The notes beneath the pieces were generated by a model that saw only the letters and a list, made by a program, of their open reading frames with translations, did not search any database and was not told the DNA's origin. A DNA stretch of 64,000 bases from Romanomermis culicivorax (lineage: Eukaryota > Nematoda > Enoplea > Mermithida > Mermithidae): positions 806,001 to 870,000 of the forward strand of contig CAWUHX010000034.1 in assembly GCA_963922205.1 (NCBI GenBank), given 5' to 3'. Of the stretch, positions 1-10,699 are shown piece after piece. The translations under genes were made by a program, and so were the position numbers. Position 1 is the first letter of the stretch; each line of letters begins with the position of its first letter.

Positions 1-130
1 AACTACCTTGCTCATGGGACGGTCGCTTCACGCCCGCCTGCACGACTCTGTGCTGCGCCCTTGAGCCTAAGCCTAAGAAACAAGTAAGTCAATCACAAAC
101 GATTTTAATGTATATTTACATATACCTATA
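1..130. repeat. Edge of a dispersed repeat
   Basis: Read on the minus strand this holds two TTAGGC-like units followed by a GC-rich stretch. The same order (TTAGGC-like units, then a GCAGC/GCGCCCGAA stretch) recurs at about 21953-22010 and 43702-43740. The window starts inside the repeat, so its boundary is not visible. No coding potential was recognised. Confidence 0.4.
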
Positions 131-589
131 CACACGGGTGTCGTCCACCCAAATGCCAGTTATCGGGCGATTGGAGGACCCCCAACTTCATCGGGCACAG
201 TAGCCAAATATTAGTACCCCAACGTTCCTAACTCGAAAAATTAGGCAAAGAAGTAAATTTTTTTGCAAATTTTTCGAAATTTTCGCCAAAATTCGGGATA
301 TTTTTCGACATCCATCCGACTTACAGGTATGTCTATCATGCATGTAACAGAGCCCAGAGGTCTGGGGAGGGCCGAGCGACCTTTTTGGGGCAGGGGGTCA
401 CCGATTCCCAAAAATTTTAAGGTCTCAGAATGTGAAAACATTTATAAGAAAAATTAAAGGTGAATTGAATAAATTCCTCAAAGGAATGTAGTCTTGAGCG
501 CTATTTAATAGCCTACTCACGCCTTTTAATATAATAAAGTAAGAGGCTATTTGATATAATATTATATTCCTCTAATTATTTTTCGTAGT

Positions 590-850
590 AACAATTTTCG
601 AAATGTTGTTTGCGATTAATTACAATAAGAATTCATTGTTGGCTATTATTGGCCTAACAATCGCATAAAAATGTGAAACACCGTTATAAGTTTAACTCAA
701 CATAACACACAATTCGGTAGTGTACCTGCTACCTTCTTCAGGCTATGACAATTAGAACAATTTTCAATATATTTGCACCGAGGTTTGATCCTGAACTTTG
801 AGATTGTGAGTCGAGAGCTGTAACCATTGGGCTATCGGGGCCAATGTTTG
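590..850 (-). repeat. Left arm of an inverted repeat, tRNA-like head
   Basis: This arm is the inverted counterpart of 1228-1490, with long stretches matching across about 260 bp. On the minus strand it contains a tRNA-like A-box (GGCCCAATGG type) and a B-box-like stretch. It lies immediately outside the GIY-YIG fragment at 877-1218. It could be a tRNA-derived SINE present twice in opposite orientation, or an inverted terminal repeat of a Penelope-type element. Confidence 0.5.
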
Positions 851-876
851 CCTAGTAAGATCATCCGTTTAAGCTG

Positions 877-1218
877 GTGGACCATTTTCCACAAGGTTCC
901 ATCCCCATGGAACCATGTGGAAAAGTCTACATAGGAGAAACAAGAGTCGCAGAACATATAAATGCATTGAAGAACCTGAATAAAGAAAGAAGTGGAGTGA
1001 CAGAACATTGTCCAAAGTGTGGGTGTAGGCCAAGCTTTGATAACATCAGTATACTGGCCCATGAAAGCAACACCTGCAAGAGAAAAATCAGGGAGACAAT
1101 GGAAATGGAAGTAGCAGGTTCCAGCAATGTAGGAACGAAAAGCATTGAAATAGGCCACATGTGGAATAGAACCTTCTTGGGGAAGTTCCTTAAGGAACGC
1201 AATGGCCCGCCAGCTTAA
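877..1218 (+). pseudogene. GIY-YIG endonuclease fragment, Penelope-like element
   Basis: The frame reads about 113 residues containing C-G-K-V-Y-I-G-E-T-R, then an R/A-E-H-I segment, a T-E-H-C-P-K-C-G-C pair-of-cysteines segment, an F-D-N-I-x-I-L stretch and K-R-K-I-R-E-T-M-E. This order (YIGET, EH, VxEH, F-D-N-x-x-I-L, I-R-E-x-x-E) is the signature of the GIY-YIG endonuclease domain at the C-terminus of Penelope-like retroelements. No reverse transcriptase is visible upstream and there is no clear start, so it is a truncated relic. It sits between inverted repeats at 590-850 and 1228-1490. Family assignment is from motif memory only. Confidence 0.6.
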
Positions 1219-1227
1219 ATAAATGAT

Positions 1228-1490
1228 CTAAACAGGCAAACATTGGTCCCGATGGCCCAGTGGTTACAGCCCTCAACGCACAATCTCACAGTTCAGGGAT
1301 CAAACCCCAGTGCAAGCCAGGATTTATTGAAAATTATTCTAAATGTCATAGCTTGAAAAAGGTAGTAGGTACACTACGCTCACCACTGTATTATTGTGTG
1401 TTATAATGTGTTATTCTAATAAAAGTGTTTCACATTTTTGTGCAATTGTAAGGCCAATAATAGCCAGCAATGAATTCTCATTATTATTAG
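1228..1490 (+). repeat. Right arm of an inverted repeat, tRNA-like head
   Basis: Inverted copy of 590-850. On the plus strand the segment near 1246-1310 has an A-box-like GGCCCAGTGG and a B-box-like GGGATCAAACCCC spaced as in a tRNA gene, so the repeat may carry a tRNA-derived RNA polymerase III promoter. The tail is AT-rich with AATAATAG units. Confidence 0.5.
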
Positions 1491-1774
1491 AAGGAAAAAA
1501 ATCAATTCAAAAAAGTTCAAAAATAGTAATTTTTGTCAAAAAAACTCGTAAAAAATAGAAATAGTCATGACACGAAGCTACGAGAAAATTGATATTTTTG
1601 ATAATTTTTTCAAAAATTAATATTTTTCCTCAAAAAATTGAAATTCTTCATATTTTTCCGACCAAAAGTGTGGGGTCCCTATGACTACTATGTGGCCAAC
1701 GATTTAAAGGGATTCCTATGGCACTTCCTCCCAATTACATGTATAACGCCTATCAGTGTACTAAAACCAGCTTA

Positions 1775-2071
1775 AGGCCCTGTCATACTTCACCGCGCGG
1801 CGCCGCGCGGCGCTGGTTGTCCTATTCATACTAAAAAGCGGTGCCGGCCGGCGCGGCGCGGCGCGGTACCGCCTTTGAAGTATGAATAGGTTTTTGTAAT
1901 TTTTGCGGCGCCGCGCGGCGCCCCATTAGGTTTCAACTAAACCAATACACATTTTTTGAGAAGAGCAAAATCCAAAAGTAAAAAAGCGGCGGCGCCGCGC
2001 GGTACCGCGCGGCGCCGCCTGTTAGTATGAATAGGACAACCGGCGCCGCGCGGTGAAGTATGACAGGGCCT
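1775..2071. mobile_element. GC-rich Harbinger-like MITE
   Basis: 297-bp element with terminal inverted repeats of about 30 bp (AGGCCCTGTCATACTTCACC at the left, its reverse complement at the right), flanked on both sides by TTA (1772-1774 and 2072-2074). A 3-bp TTA/TAA target duplication with such ends is typical of PIF/Harbinger MITEs. The body is filled with CGCGCGGCGCC words and GGTACC palindromes, far richer in GC than the surroundings, and should fold strongly. No coding capacity. Confidence 0.8.
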
Positions 2072-2216
2072 TTAGGCTCAGGGGCATAGCGATACATCCG
2101 TCCCGTTGATCCTCCTACAAAACGTTACCTGCAGATGCATAAGCGTGCACGCATACAAGGATGGGTGTACAGCCAATATCCCCAACTTACTGTTTCCCAA
2201 TTATATGAGAGTGAAA

Positions 2217-2500
2217 ACAATAGGAGGCGCGGCAGCTGCAGCCTACATATCCATGGACCACCAAATTTGGATTCCCTTCATTACAGCCAAAACAGTAACA
2301 GTTAGAACCCTGAAGTTTTTTACATAACTTCGGGCCAAGAGACAAACTATGGGATGCATGTGATCATTCGGCCTCTATCTACAAATGATGCTCGTGATGC
2401 TCCAAAAACATGCAACAAACGGTCTTTTTTAGGGCCTCCAGTTCCAGCACGCGGCAAATTGGGTGTAGCATCCTAGGGCTCGATACTTCGCCCACGCATC
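2217..2500 (+). mobile_element. Decayed Helitron 5' part
   Basis: Diverged copy of the 5' region shared by the Helitron-like elements at 26122, 37971 and (inverted) 21412: the AGG(T)GGCGCG start, the AACCCTGAAG/AACCTTCGGG stretch, CATAA(C/T)TTCGGGC, CAAACTATGGG, TTC(G/A)GCCTCTAT, GCTCG(G/T)G and CAAAAACATGCAA follow in the same order. The 3' hairpin end is absent. Confidence 0.5.
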
Positions 2501-2689
2501 AACCTATTGCACCTCAGATTATACTTTTTTCTCTTTTGAACCTCCTGTGAACCTCCAAAAATCCACAATTTTGTTAGTTTAAGGCTTCAGTAAATTATTT
2601 TTTGCATAACATTTTCTGCTGTATGTTTTTCTAAGCATGATACACTCATGTCCACATGTTTGCATGCCTAAAGTTGTAGATGAACTATA

Positions 2690-3200
2690 GGAGCTTCGCC
2701 TAATTGTAACGGGCAGCCGTCTACATGCGAAACGCAGTAGCCGTCTGGCGTGAGGCGCAGCCACCCATGAGGAAGATGTAACCATCTGTGAGTAAGAAGC
2801 AGCCATCACAAGCGAGATGCAGCTGTCCGCACGCGAGGTGCGATGCACAGCTATCCATGAATGAGATGCAGTCACCCGCCGGGGAGACGCATTCATCCAG
2901 AATGAGACGCAGCCATCCACAAGTGAGACGCAGTCATCCGCGAGTAAAACGCTGCTCTCCACGTGCGAGGCACGCTGCCATCCGCGTGAGAGGCACAGCC
3001 GTCTGTAACCGAGACGCAGTCACCCCATGCGAGACGCAGCCGTCCGCAAGTGAGACGCAGATATCAACAAGTAATATGCAGCCGTACGCAAGTAAGACGC
3101 AGCTGTCCGCATGTGCATGCGAGACGGAGCTGTCCACGAGTGTACAACTGTCCGCAAGGGAGACACAGTCATCCGCAACTGAGACGCAGCAGGGCGCAAA
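2690..3200 (+). repeat. Degenerate 21-bp minisatellite with an open frame
   Basis: About 20 imperfect tandem units of a GAGACGCAGYCATCCGCAAGT type. Because the unit is 21 bp, one frame stays open through much of it (2788-3315), giving a seven-residue pattern E-T-Q-x-S-A-S. I read the frame as a by-product of the repeat, not a gene: no start context, no conserved domain, and the frame runs on into unrelated transposon sequence. Confidence 0.7.
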
Positions 3201-3264
3201 CCAAAAGTCTGATGAATCTTTAGTATGGCTATACCTACACGCTGCATATGTATATGATGATGAT

Positions 3265-4244
3265 CATGGCCGTGCACAAGGGGGGGCGGAGGTGCGGCCG
3301 CCCCCCCCCCATTGAGGCAGTAACTCTAAACCGAAAAGATGCGTTTTGGTGGACTTTAAAAGGTCAAAATCTCAAAATTTTCCGGCGCTTCGCGCCGATG
3401 ATGGGTATAATTATAACTATATTCTATCAGGCGCGGCCGTTAGCATATCTACTTCGACTTACTAATTAATGCTCAACAGTTTCTATCAATCAAGTTAGCT
3501 CGTTTCATTTTCTAATCGTTTACAGTCAATTATGTCACCGTAAATAGAGATTTTTCATCAAGTCTCTCAATTTTTCTCTCGATGATTGGAATTTTATAAA
3601 CGTTTGCAATCTGAACTTTTGCGTTTATTGAAGGTGGAAATTGAAGACATTACTCTAGAACGTGATTTCAAAACATTTGTTCACGAATTATCTGTTGGAG
3701 AGATTTATTTTTCAGCGTTTTAGAATACAAAAACCCGAAAATTTTTCCCGCGCTCAGCGCCGGAATGGGAGGCAAATTACGCTTCATCAGTCTGATTTTA
3801 ATTTATTTCCCAACGTTATGAAGGTTCATTTTCCAGCGTTTTAGAAAGTGAAAATCAAAAAAATTTCCGGTGCTCCGCGCCGGACCATTCTATAGAACAC
3901 CAATATACTCTTCATGAGCTCATTTTGACTAACATAACCAGAATTTTCTCAATTTTTTCCTCATTTTTGCAGGTTTCTGACTACAAATACAACAAAATGC
4001 TTGGGTATGCTCCTAAAATGCATAAAAAAGCATCCGTAGCCACATTATAAGCGTTTTTGAAAATGTGGGAAATTTTTGGAAAATGAGGAAAAAAATTTTG
4101 GGTCCGGTTCTCATGTGGAAAAAATCTTCGAGGAAAAAAAACGGTGATGCACACAGTATATCCGTGTAAGATCAACATTTTCTGGGGCTATTCAGTGAAA
4201 AAATCAGTCCGCCCCCCCATGAAAAAATCCTGCGCACGGCCCTG
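3265..4244. mobile_element. hAT-like non-autonomous element, ~0.98 kb
   Basis: Ends are CATGGCCGTGCACA at the left and, inverted, CAGGGCCGTGCGCA at the right, flanked by ATGATGAT on both sides (3257-3264, 4245-4252). The site is itself a short GAT repeat, so this 8-bp match is weaker evidence than at the other elements. Inside, 3335-3500 carries the shared core with the CCGGCGCTTCGCGCC hairpin, and 4070-4150 carries the subterminal word module (ATGAGGAAA/ATGTGGAAA words and ...GAGGAAAAAAAACGGTGATG) also seen at 14455-14547. No transposase. Confidence 0.65.
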
Positions 4245-4384
4245 ATGATGATATTCAATGCATGCAGTTGGAACACTCCTAGCAATCGTCGACCATATAA
4301 CTAGCCATGTGGTCATCCCTCCGCAAGATTTGCCAATCATATAGCTAGCTATATGGTAACCACAGGGACCACCATGCTTTTGGT

Positions 4385-5970
4385 AGGAAAAAGCTGAGCA
4401 ATGCTAATTTCTTGATAAAAATGGTCATTTTTGAACAAAAAAAGGTCAAAAATATCAATTTTCAAGATTCTATTTTCTCAAGTATTCAAATCAAAATTTT
4501 TCTGGATTAAACTCACAAAATCTTTTCGCGGTCTTGATTTAAGCATCATCAGAGTAGGACAATGACAGAAGTTCTCGCTGGTAGGAAGGTCTAAATTATT
4601 GGTCGCTTGCCTAATTTTTGAGTTTTAGTTGCATGTTTCCAACATGACTTTTGCTTTTGTCTGACCGGAAAATCATTGAATTCACTTAAAAATTAAACAT
4701 TTTATCTATGATAGAAATTTCGAAAGGATTCTTTTACCAGTGTTATAAAATATTGAAGTTGAATTTTTTTCCAATGCTAGGCGTCGAACTAACGATATTC
4801 TAATCCATGATTAAATCTCGAATGCAGAATTTTTCGCAATTTGCTCTTTTATGCTTTAAATCATTTGAAACCAATCTTTCTTTATGTATTATGATAAAGT
4901 GATCTTAAAAGTAAAGCAATTCAATTTTTCCCAGTTTATAGTAGATTATAAGTTCTAAATATGTTCGAATGTTTAAACAAACTCAAAAAAGCATAAGCGA
5001 AGCATCTGTCGACATTTTTGAGCGAAAAATGGTTTGGGAAAATGAATAAAAAACTTCTGACCTCTTTCGCAAAAAAAACGAAAAAAGGCCGTGTGAATAA
5101 GCGGTGATCACGATGGTTACAGAATAATAAGCTGAAAAATGCATTTTCCAACGTTTTAGAAGTCTTAAAATGAGGATTTTTAGGCGCTCCATGCCAAATA
5201 AGGTAGTTTTGCTGGCATACCTGTTAGAGGTCCGATCAGTTGGATACACGATAAATGCCTTTTTTGAGGGGAGGGAATATCTAGCTTTCCGAAATTTTGG
5301 GGAAGAGGTCAAAAAGTGCTCAAAAACGCATTTTTAGTCAAAAATGGACAAAACTCGTCTCTAATCGATAAATTTTCTCTTTACAAGTGACACCGAGTAT
5401 ACCTTGGCGCGAAGCACCGAAGAATTTTTGCTTTTTGACGGACTTTTACTCAAAAAAGTAATTTCCGACCAAAAAATTGGTATTTTTTGTCTATTCTCAG
5501 TCGGCTATTTCAAGGGTAAAAGCCCTGTTAGCAGATCCGTATCCAGAGGGAGATGTGGAGGGCATGCCCTTCCCACTGGAGTTCTGAATTTTTCAAATGT
5601 GTATGCATTTAATGGCAAATTAAGACACTGAAAGATTAAGTGGTATAACATACCTAAAGCGCAATGACCAGGTACAATAAGTCAAACATTAAAGGAAATA
5701 AAAGCGATTGTGTAAAGTAACACAATTTTCAAGATCCTAATAAATAATGCAGTAAATTTTGTGTTTTGCAATATTTTGTAAGTATTTAACTTATCATATC
5801 TGACTAGCAAAATGCATCTATCTGACCTCGAATCCTTATAAATTTTAAGCTATTTGGCGAAAGAGCTCAAAATTTTTTCGCATTTCCGGATTTTTTTCGC
5901 CAAATACACCGATTTGACGAAAAAAGAAACAGTCCTAATATTGGCTGAGATGTTGGACCTGAAAAAAAGT
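4385..5970. repeat. Decayed hAT-like repeat block
   Basis: About 4500-5200 matches, inverted, the interior of the element at 28651-30081 (for example a TTGCTTGCCTAATTTTTGA stretch present in both). At 4983-5115 a subterminal module appears with CGCAAAA/CGAAAA words, and at 5848-5960 another with TTCGCC/GGCGAA words ending near GAAACAGT. A 5216 CATACCTG(T)TA-type end marks a diverged copy of the MITE at 6336-6542. No open frame here resembles a gene. Confidence 0.45.
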
Positions 5971-6013
5971 GCGCCTCCTCTAGAGAAGATCCTGGCCATG
6001 GGCTTGCCTGCTA

Positions 6014-7067
6014 CAGTATTTTTTTGTGCCAAAACATAATTTTTGGCACAAAAAAAGTGGGAATGGCACAAAAAATTTTGAGCCTTTCTGCCAATTGGCA
6101 AAAATTTTTTTGACTAGTCGAAGGCGAAATTTCCTTGATTTTTAGTCATTTTGAGGGCTAAAAATTAAAAATTTTCTAAAAATGAGTTTAAGATTAACTA
6201 CTTTCATTCGTTTCGAACACGAGCGGATTCTATTCGAATAGTATATTTGTATTATCGCGACAGACTTTGAGATTGTCAATGATTGGTGGAGGAATAGAAA
6301 TAGTCAACTTCCTCTGTTCATTTAGTTGGATTGAGCATACCTGTAAGAGGTCCGACTAGTTGGGGGGGGGGGGTAAACCCGAAATTTGTGGGGGGGGGGT
6401 CAAAAAAGTCGAAAATTTTCCCAAAAAGGCCAAAAAAGCACTTTTTTGCCAATTTTTTCTAATGTTTCCAAGTCTGGGGGGTTGGGAATAGGGTTGGCCA
6501 AGTTGGGGGGTTCCCCCCAACCCGCCCCCAATTACAGGTATGGGATTGAGAACCGAAACTTTAATTTTTGGTATTTGGTTGGAACAGAAAAATGGACATT
6601 GTTGATACAATTTTTCAACCAAAAATTTACGCGACGCGACTTTCGACTTGGCTTTTTCAGGAGAAAGCAATTATAGACAAGACATCCTAATTTAATCTTT
6701 ACGTAGTTCTTAGGAAGAAAGAAATTCGTAGCCGAAAAGTAAAGAAAAATATAAACTTCCTGACAAAGTCCATAAAAATATCTGAATTCTCGCAGCATTC
6801 GATTTCTTTTCAAATCGCAGAAACCGTTTTCTAGATCAGTTTTTCTTATCTCACTGACAGGATTAGAAAAAATAGAGTGGGCACGATTTTTAGACAAATT
6901 AGAGCGGTGAAAGCATCTTTAGTTATGTTTTTATCAAACTTTTGGCACAAAACTTTTTAGAGATTTTCAATATGTTTTTAAGGTGAAAATTTTTTTGTGC
7001 AATTGGCACAACGTCTTTTGGCCCTTTGTACCAATTTGCAAAAATGTCCGTGCACAAAAAAACACTG
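6014..7067. mobile_element. hAT-like non-autonomous element, word GTGCCAAT
   Basis: 1054-bp element with ends CAGTATTTTTTTGTGCC and (inverted) CAGTGTTTTTTTGTGC, flanked by perfect 8-bp duplications GCCTGCTA at 6006-6013 and 7068-7075. Both subterminal zones are filled with GTGCC/GGCAC words, including TGCCAATTGGCA palindromes, embedded in a fixed skeleton of T/A runs (TTTTTTT-word-loop-word'-AAAAAA). A younger 207-bp MITE (6336-6542) sits inside. No transposase frame. The 8-bp TSD and CA(G)TG ends fit the hAT superfamily. Confidence 0.85.
6336..6542. mobile_element. 207-bp hAT-like MITE (CATACCTGTAA ends)
   Basis: Ends CATACCTGTAAGAGG and TTACAGGTATG are inverted repeats, flanked by perfect GGATTGAG duplications (6328-6335, 6543-6550). 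The interior is G-run/C-run rich. It is the uninterrupted relative of the copy at 7889-11713, which has been split by a hAT element and a LINE, and so supplies the empty-site comparison for those insertions. Confidence 0.85.
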
Positions 7068-7297
7068 GCCTGCTAGCAGTTTTAAAAATATATCAGAAAG
7101 TAAAGAGTAACCAGGAAAAAATTAAAAAACCTTTTAGACCCTTCATTACCTCATAATCACCTCTTTTCCGCATTCCGGATTTTCGTGGAAAAATGTTTTG
7201 AAATCCGCATTGGAGGGACCATCCCCCAACTCGGTCGAACCCTATTATTACCCAAATGTCCGACACCCCAACTTGGTCCAACGCTATACGATCAGCG

Positions 7298-7567
7298 TTT
7301 TTTTTGTGCACGGCCAGTTGTGCCAATTGGCACAAGGGGCCAAAACAATTTGTGCCAATTGCACAAAAATTTTTTTCTGTCAGATACATACTGAAAACTG
7401 CGGAAAGGTTTTAGGCCAAAAGTTTGATAAAAATACACCTAATTAAAGCTGTTTAAATTTAATGCATTGATTTTTTTTAGAAATCGTGCCCATCAGCTAA
7501 CCATGTCAGTGAGATAAGAAAAATCTGTGCAAGAACCACGACGACTCAAAAAGAAATGGAATGCTGA
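7298..7567. repeat. Left part of a GTGCCAAT-word hAT-like element
   Basis: CAGCGTTTTTTTTGTGCACGG followed by TTGTGCCAATTGGCACAA and a longer stretch is an inverted match to 6780-7067, so this is the equivalent end of a second element in opposite orientation. A further copy of the same 250-bp zone lies at 11980-12250. Its far end may be the module at 13281-13405, after several nested insertions; the 8-bp flanks there (GCTGTCAG) and here (TATACGAT) do not match, so that pairing is uncertain. Confidence 0.5.
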
Positions 7568-7856
7568 CATACCCGCATCCAGGATTTTTGAAAAAGGGGG
7601 GAATTTTCCAAAAATTTCTTAGAATTTACTGAATAAAAAGGAAATCATTATTGCAGTAAAAGACGACTTATTTTCAGCTAGTTAGGTATGCTTGGATTAG
7701 TGGCTAAATTTTTTGTTTGATGAAAAAAACGTAAATATAATAATTTAATTTGGGAATTGTGATGTATAAGTTCAAAGATATTGCTGAAAATGTTAAATGT
7801 AAAAAAATTTAGGGGGGGGGGAATTCCCCCCTTCCCCCCCTCAAAATACGGGCGTG
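7568..7856. mobile_element. 289-bp hAT-like MITE
   Basis: Left end CATACCCGCATCCAGGATTT and right end, inverted, CACGCCCGTATTTTGAGGGG are imperfect inverted repeats. Flanks AATGCTGA (7560-7567) and AATGCTAA (7857-7864) are an 8-bp duplication with one mismatch. The sequence to either side (…GAATGCTGA, then AAGAAAATTTAAAC…) is continuous in the uninterrupted relative at 12228-12245. Confidence 0.75.
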
Positions 7857-8256
7857 AATGCTAAGAAAATTTAAACATAACTCTAGAACATACGCATACC
7901 TGTAAGAGGTCCGACCAGTTGGGGGTAGGGATGCAACGGGTAGTGAATTTCGATTTATTCGGATTCGGGTAGTCCTATTTGATTTATTCAGGTTCAGGTT
8001 CGGGTATTGATCCTAAAATTGCTCGGGTTCGGGTAATTCAATAAACATGGGTTAACTTTTTTCTTGTATTACTGCATTGCTGTATGCATACTTGTACATG
8101 GGTTATGTTCATTGTGTCAATGCTTCTCATATAATAAAGTATCAGTACTTTTGTTGACACCATTTTTGAAGGTAATCGAGAAACAATTTGGGAGTGTAAA
8201 ACAGAATGAGTAAGAAAAAATTGCAGTAGAAAGTAGAGCACAAATTTAAAGGAGCA

Positions 8257-8850
8257 ATGACAAACGCACATTGTCACATAGCAATATATCTTGATCCATG
8301 TTACAAGAATAGATTTTTTCCCAAAAATTCGATGGTAAGACTGGTGACCAGTCTCATTGAAAAATACATTGAACAAAGTGCAATAGATATAGAACCTCAG
8401 CCAATGAAGAAATGGAACAAAACAAAACCATCTACAACTTCCGCAATCCTGAGTATGGAAGACATTGCTCATGAATCAGATAGCAGTTCAGAAGAAAATA
8501 CTCAACAAGCCAATACACTTATGCTTAATATGGTAATCTTGAACATGCTTCCTCAATCATATATACTTCAATATAGCTTTTTCAGGAAATTTAAAATTAC
8601 AAAAAGAAGAAACGACTTAGGATTCATGAAGACCCTTTGGATTGGTGGCCATCAAATAAAAAAACTTTCCAATTTTGGTGCGTGTTGTAAGAAGATATTT
8701 GGCATCACCAACAGCATCATTGCACTCAGAAAGATTGTATAGCCATGCATGTCTAATTTATGAACCAAGTCAAAACAGAATGAAGGGTGAAACTGCTGAA
8801 AAATTATTATTTGTTAAAAATAATTTGGTAAAATGCAATTACAAATATTG
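8257..8850 (+). pseudogene. hAT transposase C-terminal remnant, frameshifted
   Basis: The first frame (8257 to about 8610) reads A-I-Y-L-D-P-C-Y-K-N-R-F-F, the Y-L-D-P-x-Y-K-x-x-F block typical of hAT transposases, then an acidic serine-rich linker. From 8628, in another frame, it reads E-D-P-L-D-W-W-P-S-N then F-P-I-L-V-R-V-V-R-R-Y-L-A-S-P-T-A-S and S-E-R-L-Y-S, which is the C-terminal hAT dimerisation domain (D-P-L-x-W-W ... Y-L-x-x-P-x-x-S-x-x-S-E-R-x-F-S). The catalytic N-terminal part and BED finger were not found. It lies within the 2.6 kb hAT element, in its own inverted repeats. Confidence 0.85.
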
Positions 8851-8984
8851 ATAAGTAAATATTGTTGTTGATGCACAATCCATGGCTTGTTGGACTGACA
8901 AAATGGCTTGTAGAATTTTAGTCCAACAAGCAAAAATGGCTTGTCAGAATTTTTTGAGTCATGTGTTTGATCATATCGGATACA

Positions 8985-9725
8985 GAAAAGATGTATTTTG
9001 GTGCATTTTAGAAGGTCATAATCTCAAACTTTTCCGGCGCTTCGCGCCGGTTATAACTTAAATAAGCATTATTATTTATTTCCTAGCTCAGGTGCTGCTT
9101 CTAACATGTCTACCTTCATTTATCATTCAATCTTTAATAGTTTTAATCATCTTAAACGTATTATCTCATGTTTTAATTGGTAATCTTCAATATTTCATCT
9201 TGATATTTAGTGAAGATTCACATTTTTCCCTTGACACATTTTTTGAGAAAGATCAATACGTCAAGTCTGTAAACTTTTTGAAGTGATTATTCCTTTCTCA
9301 ACATGAAATCAATCCAAAAGCTTCATGGAAGTAGTTTTCGGAAACTCCTACTCTTCTTGCTCATATCTATTTGGCCAAGTTCATTAGAGTGTGTGAACAA
9401 ATTAATGGTTTTAATATTTTTCAAACATGAAATTCCAGAAATTACGACCTTTGAACAGAAAATTCGAAACTAATTCTTCAAACAAGTGGTTGGAAAATTG
9501 ATTTTCCAGTATCGCAGAATGTCAATACCCAAAAAAATTTTCCGGCGTTTCAGGCAGGAAAGATTAATAGCTTCTTTGGGCTCTCACTTGTCATCATAGA
9601 CGACTTAACCGTCGATTTCTCATGTAATTCAAAGTCATTATGTTCTTGGATAGTTTGCTAGAAAATTTTTTCCACAATGCTTGTAGATTAGTCTTCGATC
9701 AGACTCAAAAATTTCAAATGTTTCC
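8985..9725 (+). repeat. Shared hAT-like core with CCGGCGC hairpins
   Basis: About 720 bp that align almost throughout with 13625-14340. It opens with a GATG(C/T)ATTTTGGTGCATTTTAGAAGGTC stretch and TTTTCCGGCGCTTCGCGCCGG and ends with a second, decayed hairpin (TTTTCCGGCGTTTCAGGCAGG at about 9537). Shorter matches occur at 3335-3500 and 43860-44040. Confidence 0.7.
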
Positions 9726-10699
9726 TGAATTTTAAAGAATTAACCGCTTTAAAATGTTATTGAATAAATGTTGAATGACATCTCTTTTTTGATCGATTGC
9801 CGTGATGCTCAATATATACATTTCTTTAAAAAATAACCTAGCATTGGAATTTATTCACGTATACTGATATTATAAAATTGGCTTGCAAAAATTTGGAATG
9901 GCTTGTAAAATTTAAGGTCAACAAGCCACTTGGCTTGTGACTCGTAGGTCAAAAAAAACCCTGGAGGTATGCAAATCTTGCTTTGCCTCGTCAATAATAT
10001 TGAGCTATCGTGATGTGATGTGTAGTATTTTGCAGCGTAGGTGCGTCGATGATGTGTATCAATCATCATCTCTAGCATTATATTCGCAATATACCTACCT
10101 ATGCAGCCTATTGTATACAACAACACAACCAGTGTTTCAACACAAATGTTGAAAAATATTATGTAGTAGGAACTACGGAGTGTGTGTAATGTATCATTCT
10201 ATTTTCACAGTGTATCTGTCTAATATTATATATGTACATTAACATTACAACTCATTTTAACATGTACCCGGGTAATTCGGGTACCTGGGTAATGAATAAA
10301 CGGGTACCCGGGTACGAAATTTTTGTCGTGTGAAGCTCTAGATATAGGTGCTCTAAAGTCTCCTATAAACCCGAATAAAACCCAAAAAAAGTGTCAAAAC
10401 TATTCGGGTTCGGTTCGGGTATCTGAGAAGCGTTTTATTCGGGTTCGGTTCGGGTAGCTGAAAATAGCTCGGGTGCTCGATATTTGGGTTTGGGTTCGGG
10501 TACCCGTTGCATCCCTAGTTGGGGGAGAATAAATCCGAAATTTGGGGGAAGGAGGTCGAAAAAAGTCGAAATTTTTCCCAAAAAAAGGCCAAAAAAAGGC
10601 ACTTTTTGCCAATTTTTTCCGAAATGGGGGGGGGGGGTCGGAGGGGTTGGGTATATGGTTGGCCAAGTTGGGCGGGGTCCCCCCCCCCAACCCCCTACC

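Larger units (their letters stand above)
338..1744. mobile_element. MITE-like element (CATACATGTAA ends) split by an insertion
   Basis: The left part (338 to about 585) and the right part (about 1495-1744) match, in order, the two halves of an uninterrupted 280-bp element at 50158-50437. Both begin with a CAT(A/G)CA(C/T)GTAA-type end and an AGGTCTGGGGAGGG stretch and finish near CCAATTACATGTAT. The 590-1490 block (Penelope-type fragment and inverted flanks) lies between the halves and is read as a later insertion. I could not see a clear TSD. Confidence 0.5.
7926..10517 (+). mobile_element. hAT transposon, 2.6 kb, 8-bp TSD
   Basis: Perfect 17-bp terminal inverted repeats TAGGGATGCAACGGGTA / TACCCGTTGCATCCCTA, flanked by perfect GTTGGGGG duplications (7918-7925, 10518-10525). 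Subterminal zones (to about 8045 and from about 10262) are rich in TTCGGGT/ACCCGAA words. It carries a broken hAT transposase (8257-8850) on the plus strand. Another, hAT-like, block (about 8862-9965, GGCTTGT/ACAAGCC words and the CCGGCGCTTCGCGCCGG core) appears to be nested within it, ending at CAAAAAAAACCCTGG. Confidence 0.9.

Noticed and set aside
2788..3315. 175-codon open frame
   Set aside because: It is the in-frame reading of a 21-bp minisatellite and extends into transposon sequence; no domain.
3120..4260. Hammerhead ribozyme at CTGATGA stretches
   Set aside because: The conserved GAAA and stem partners were not found at the needed spacing.
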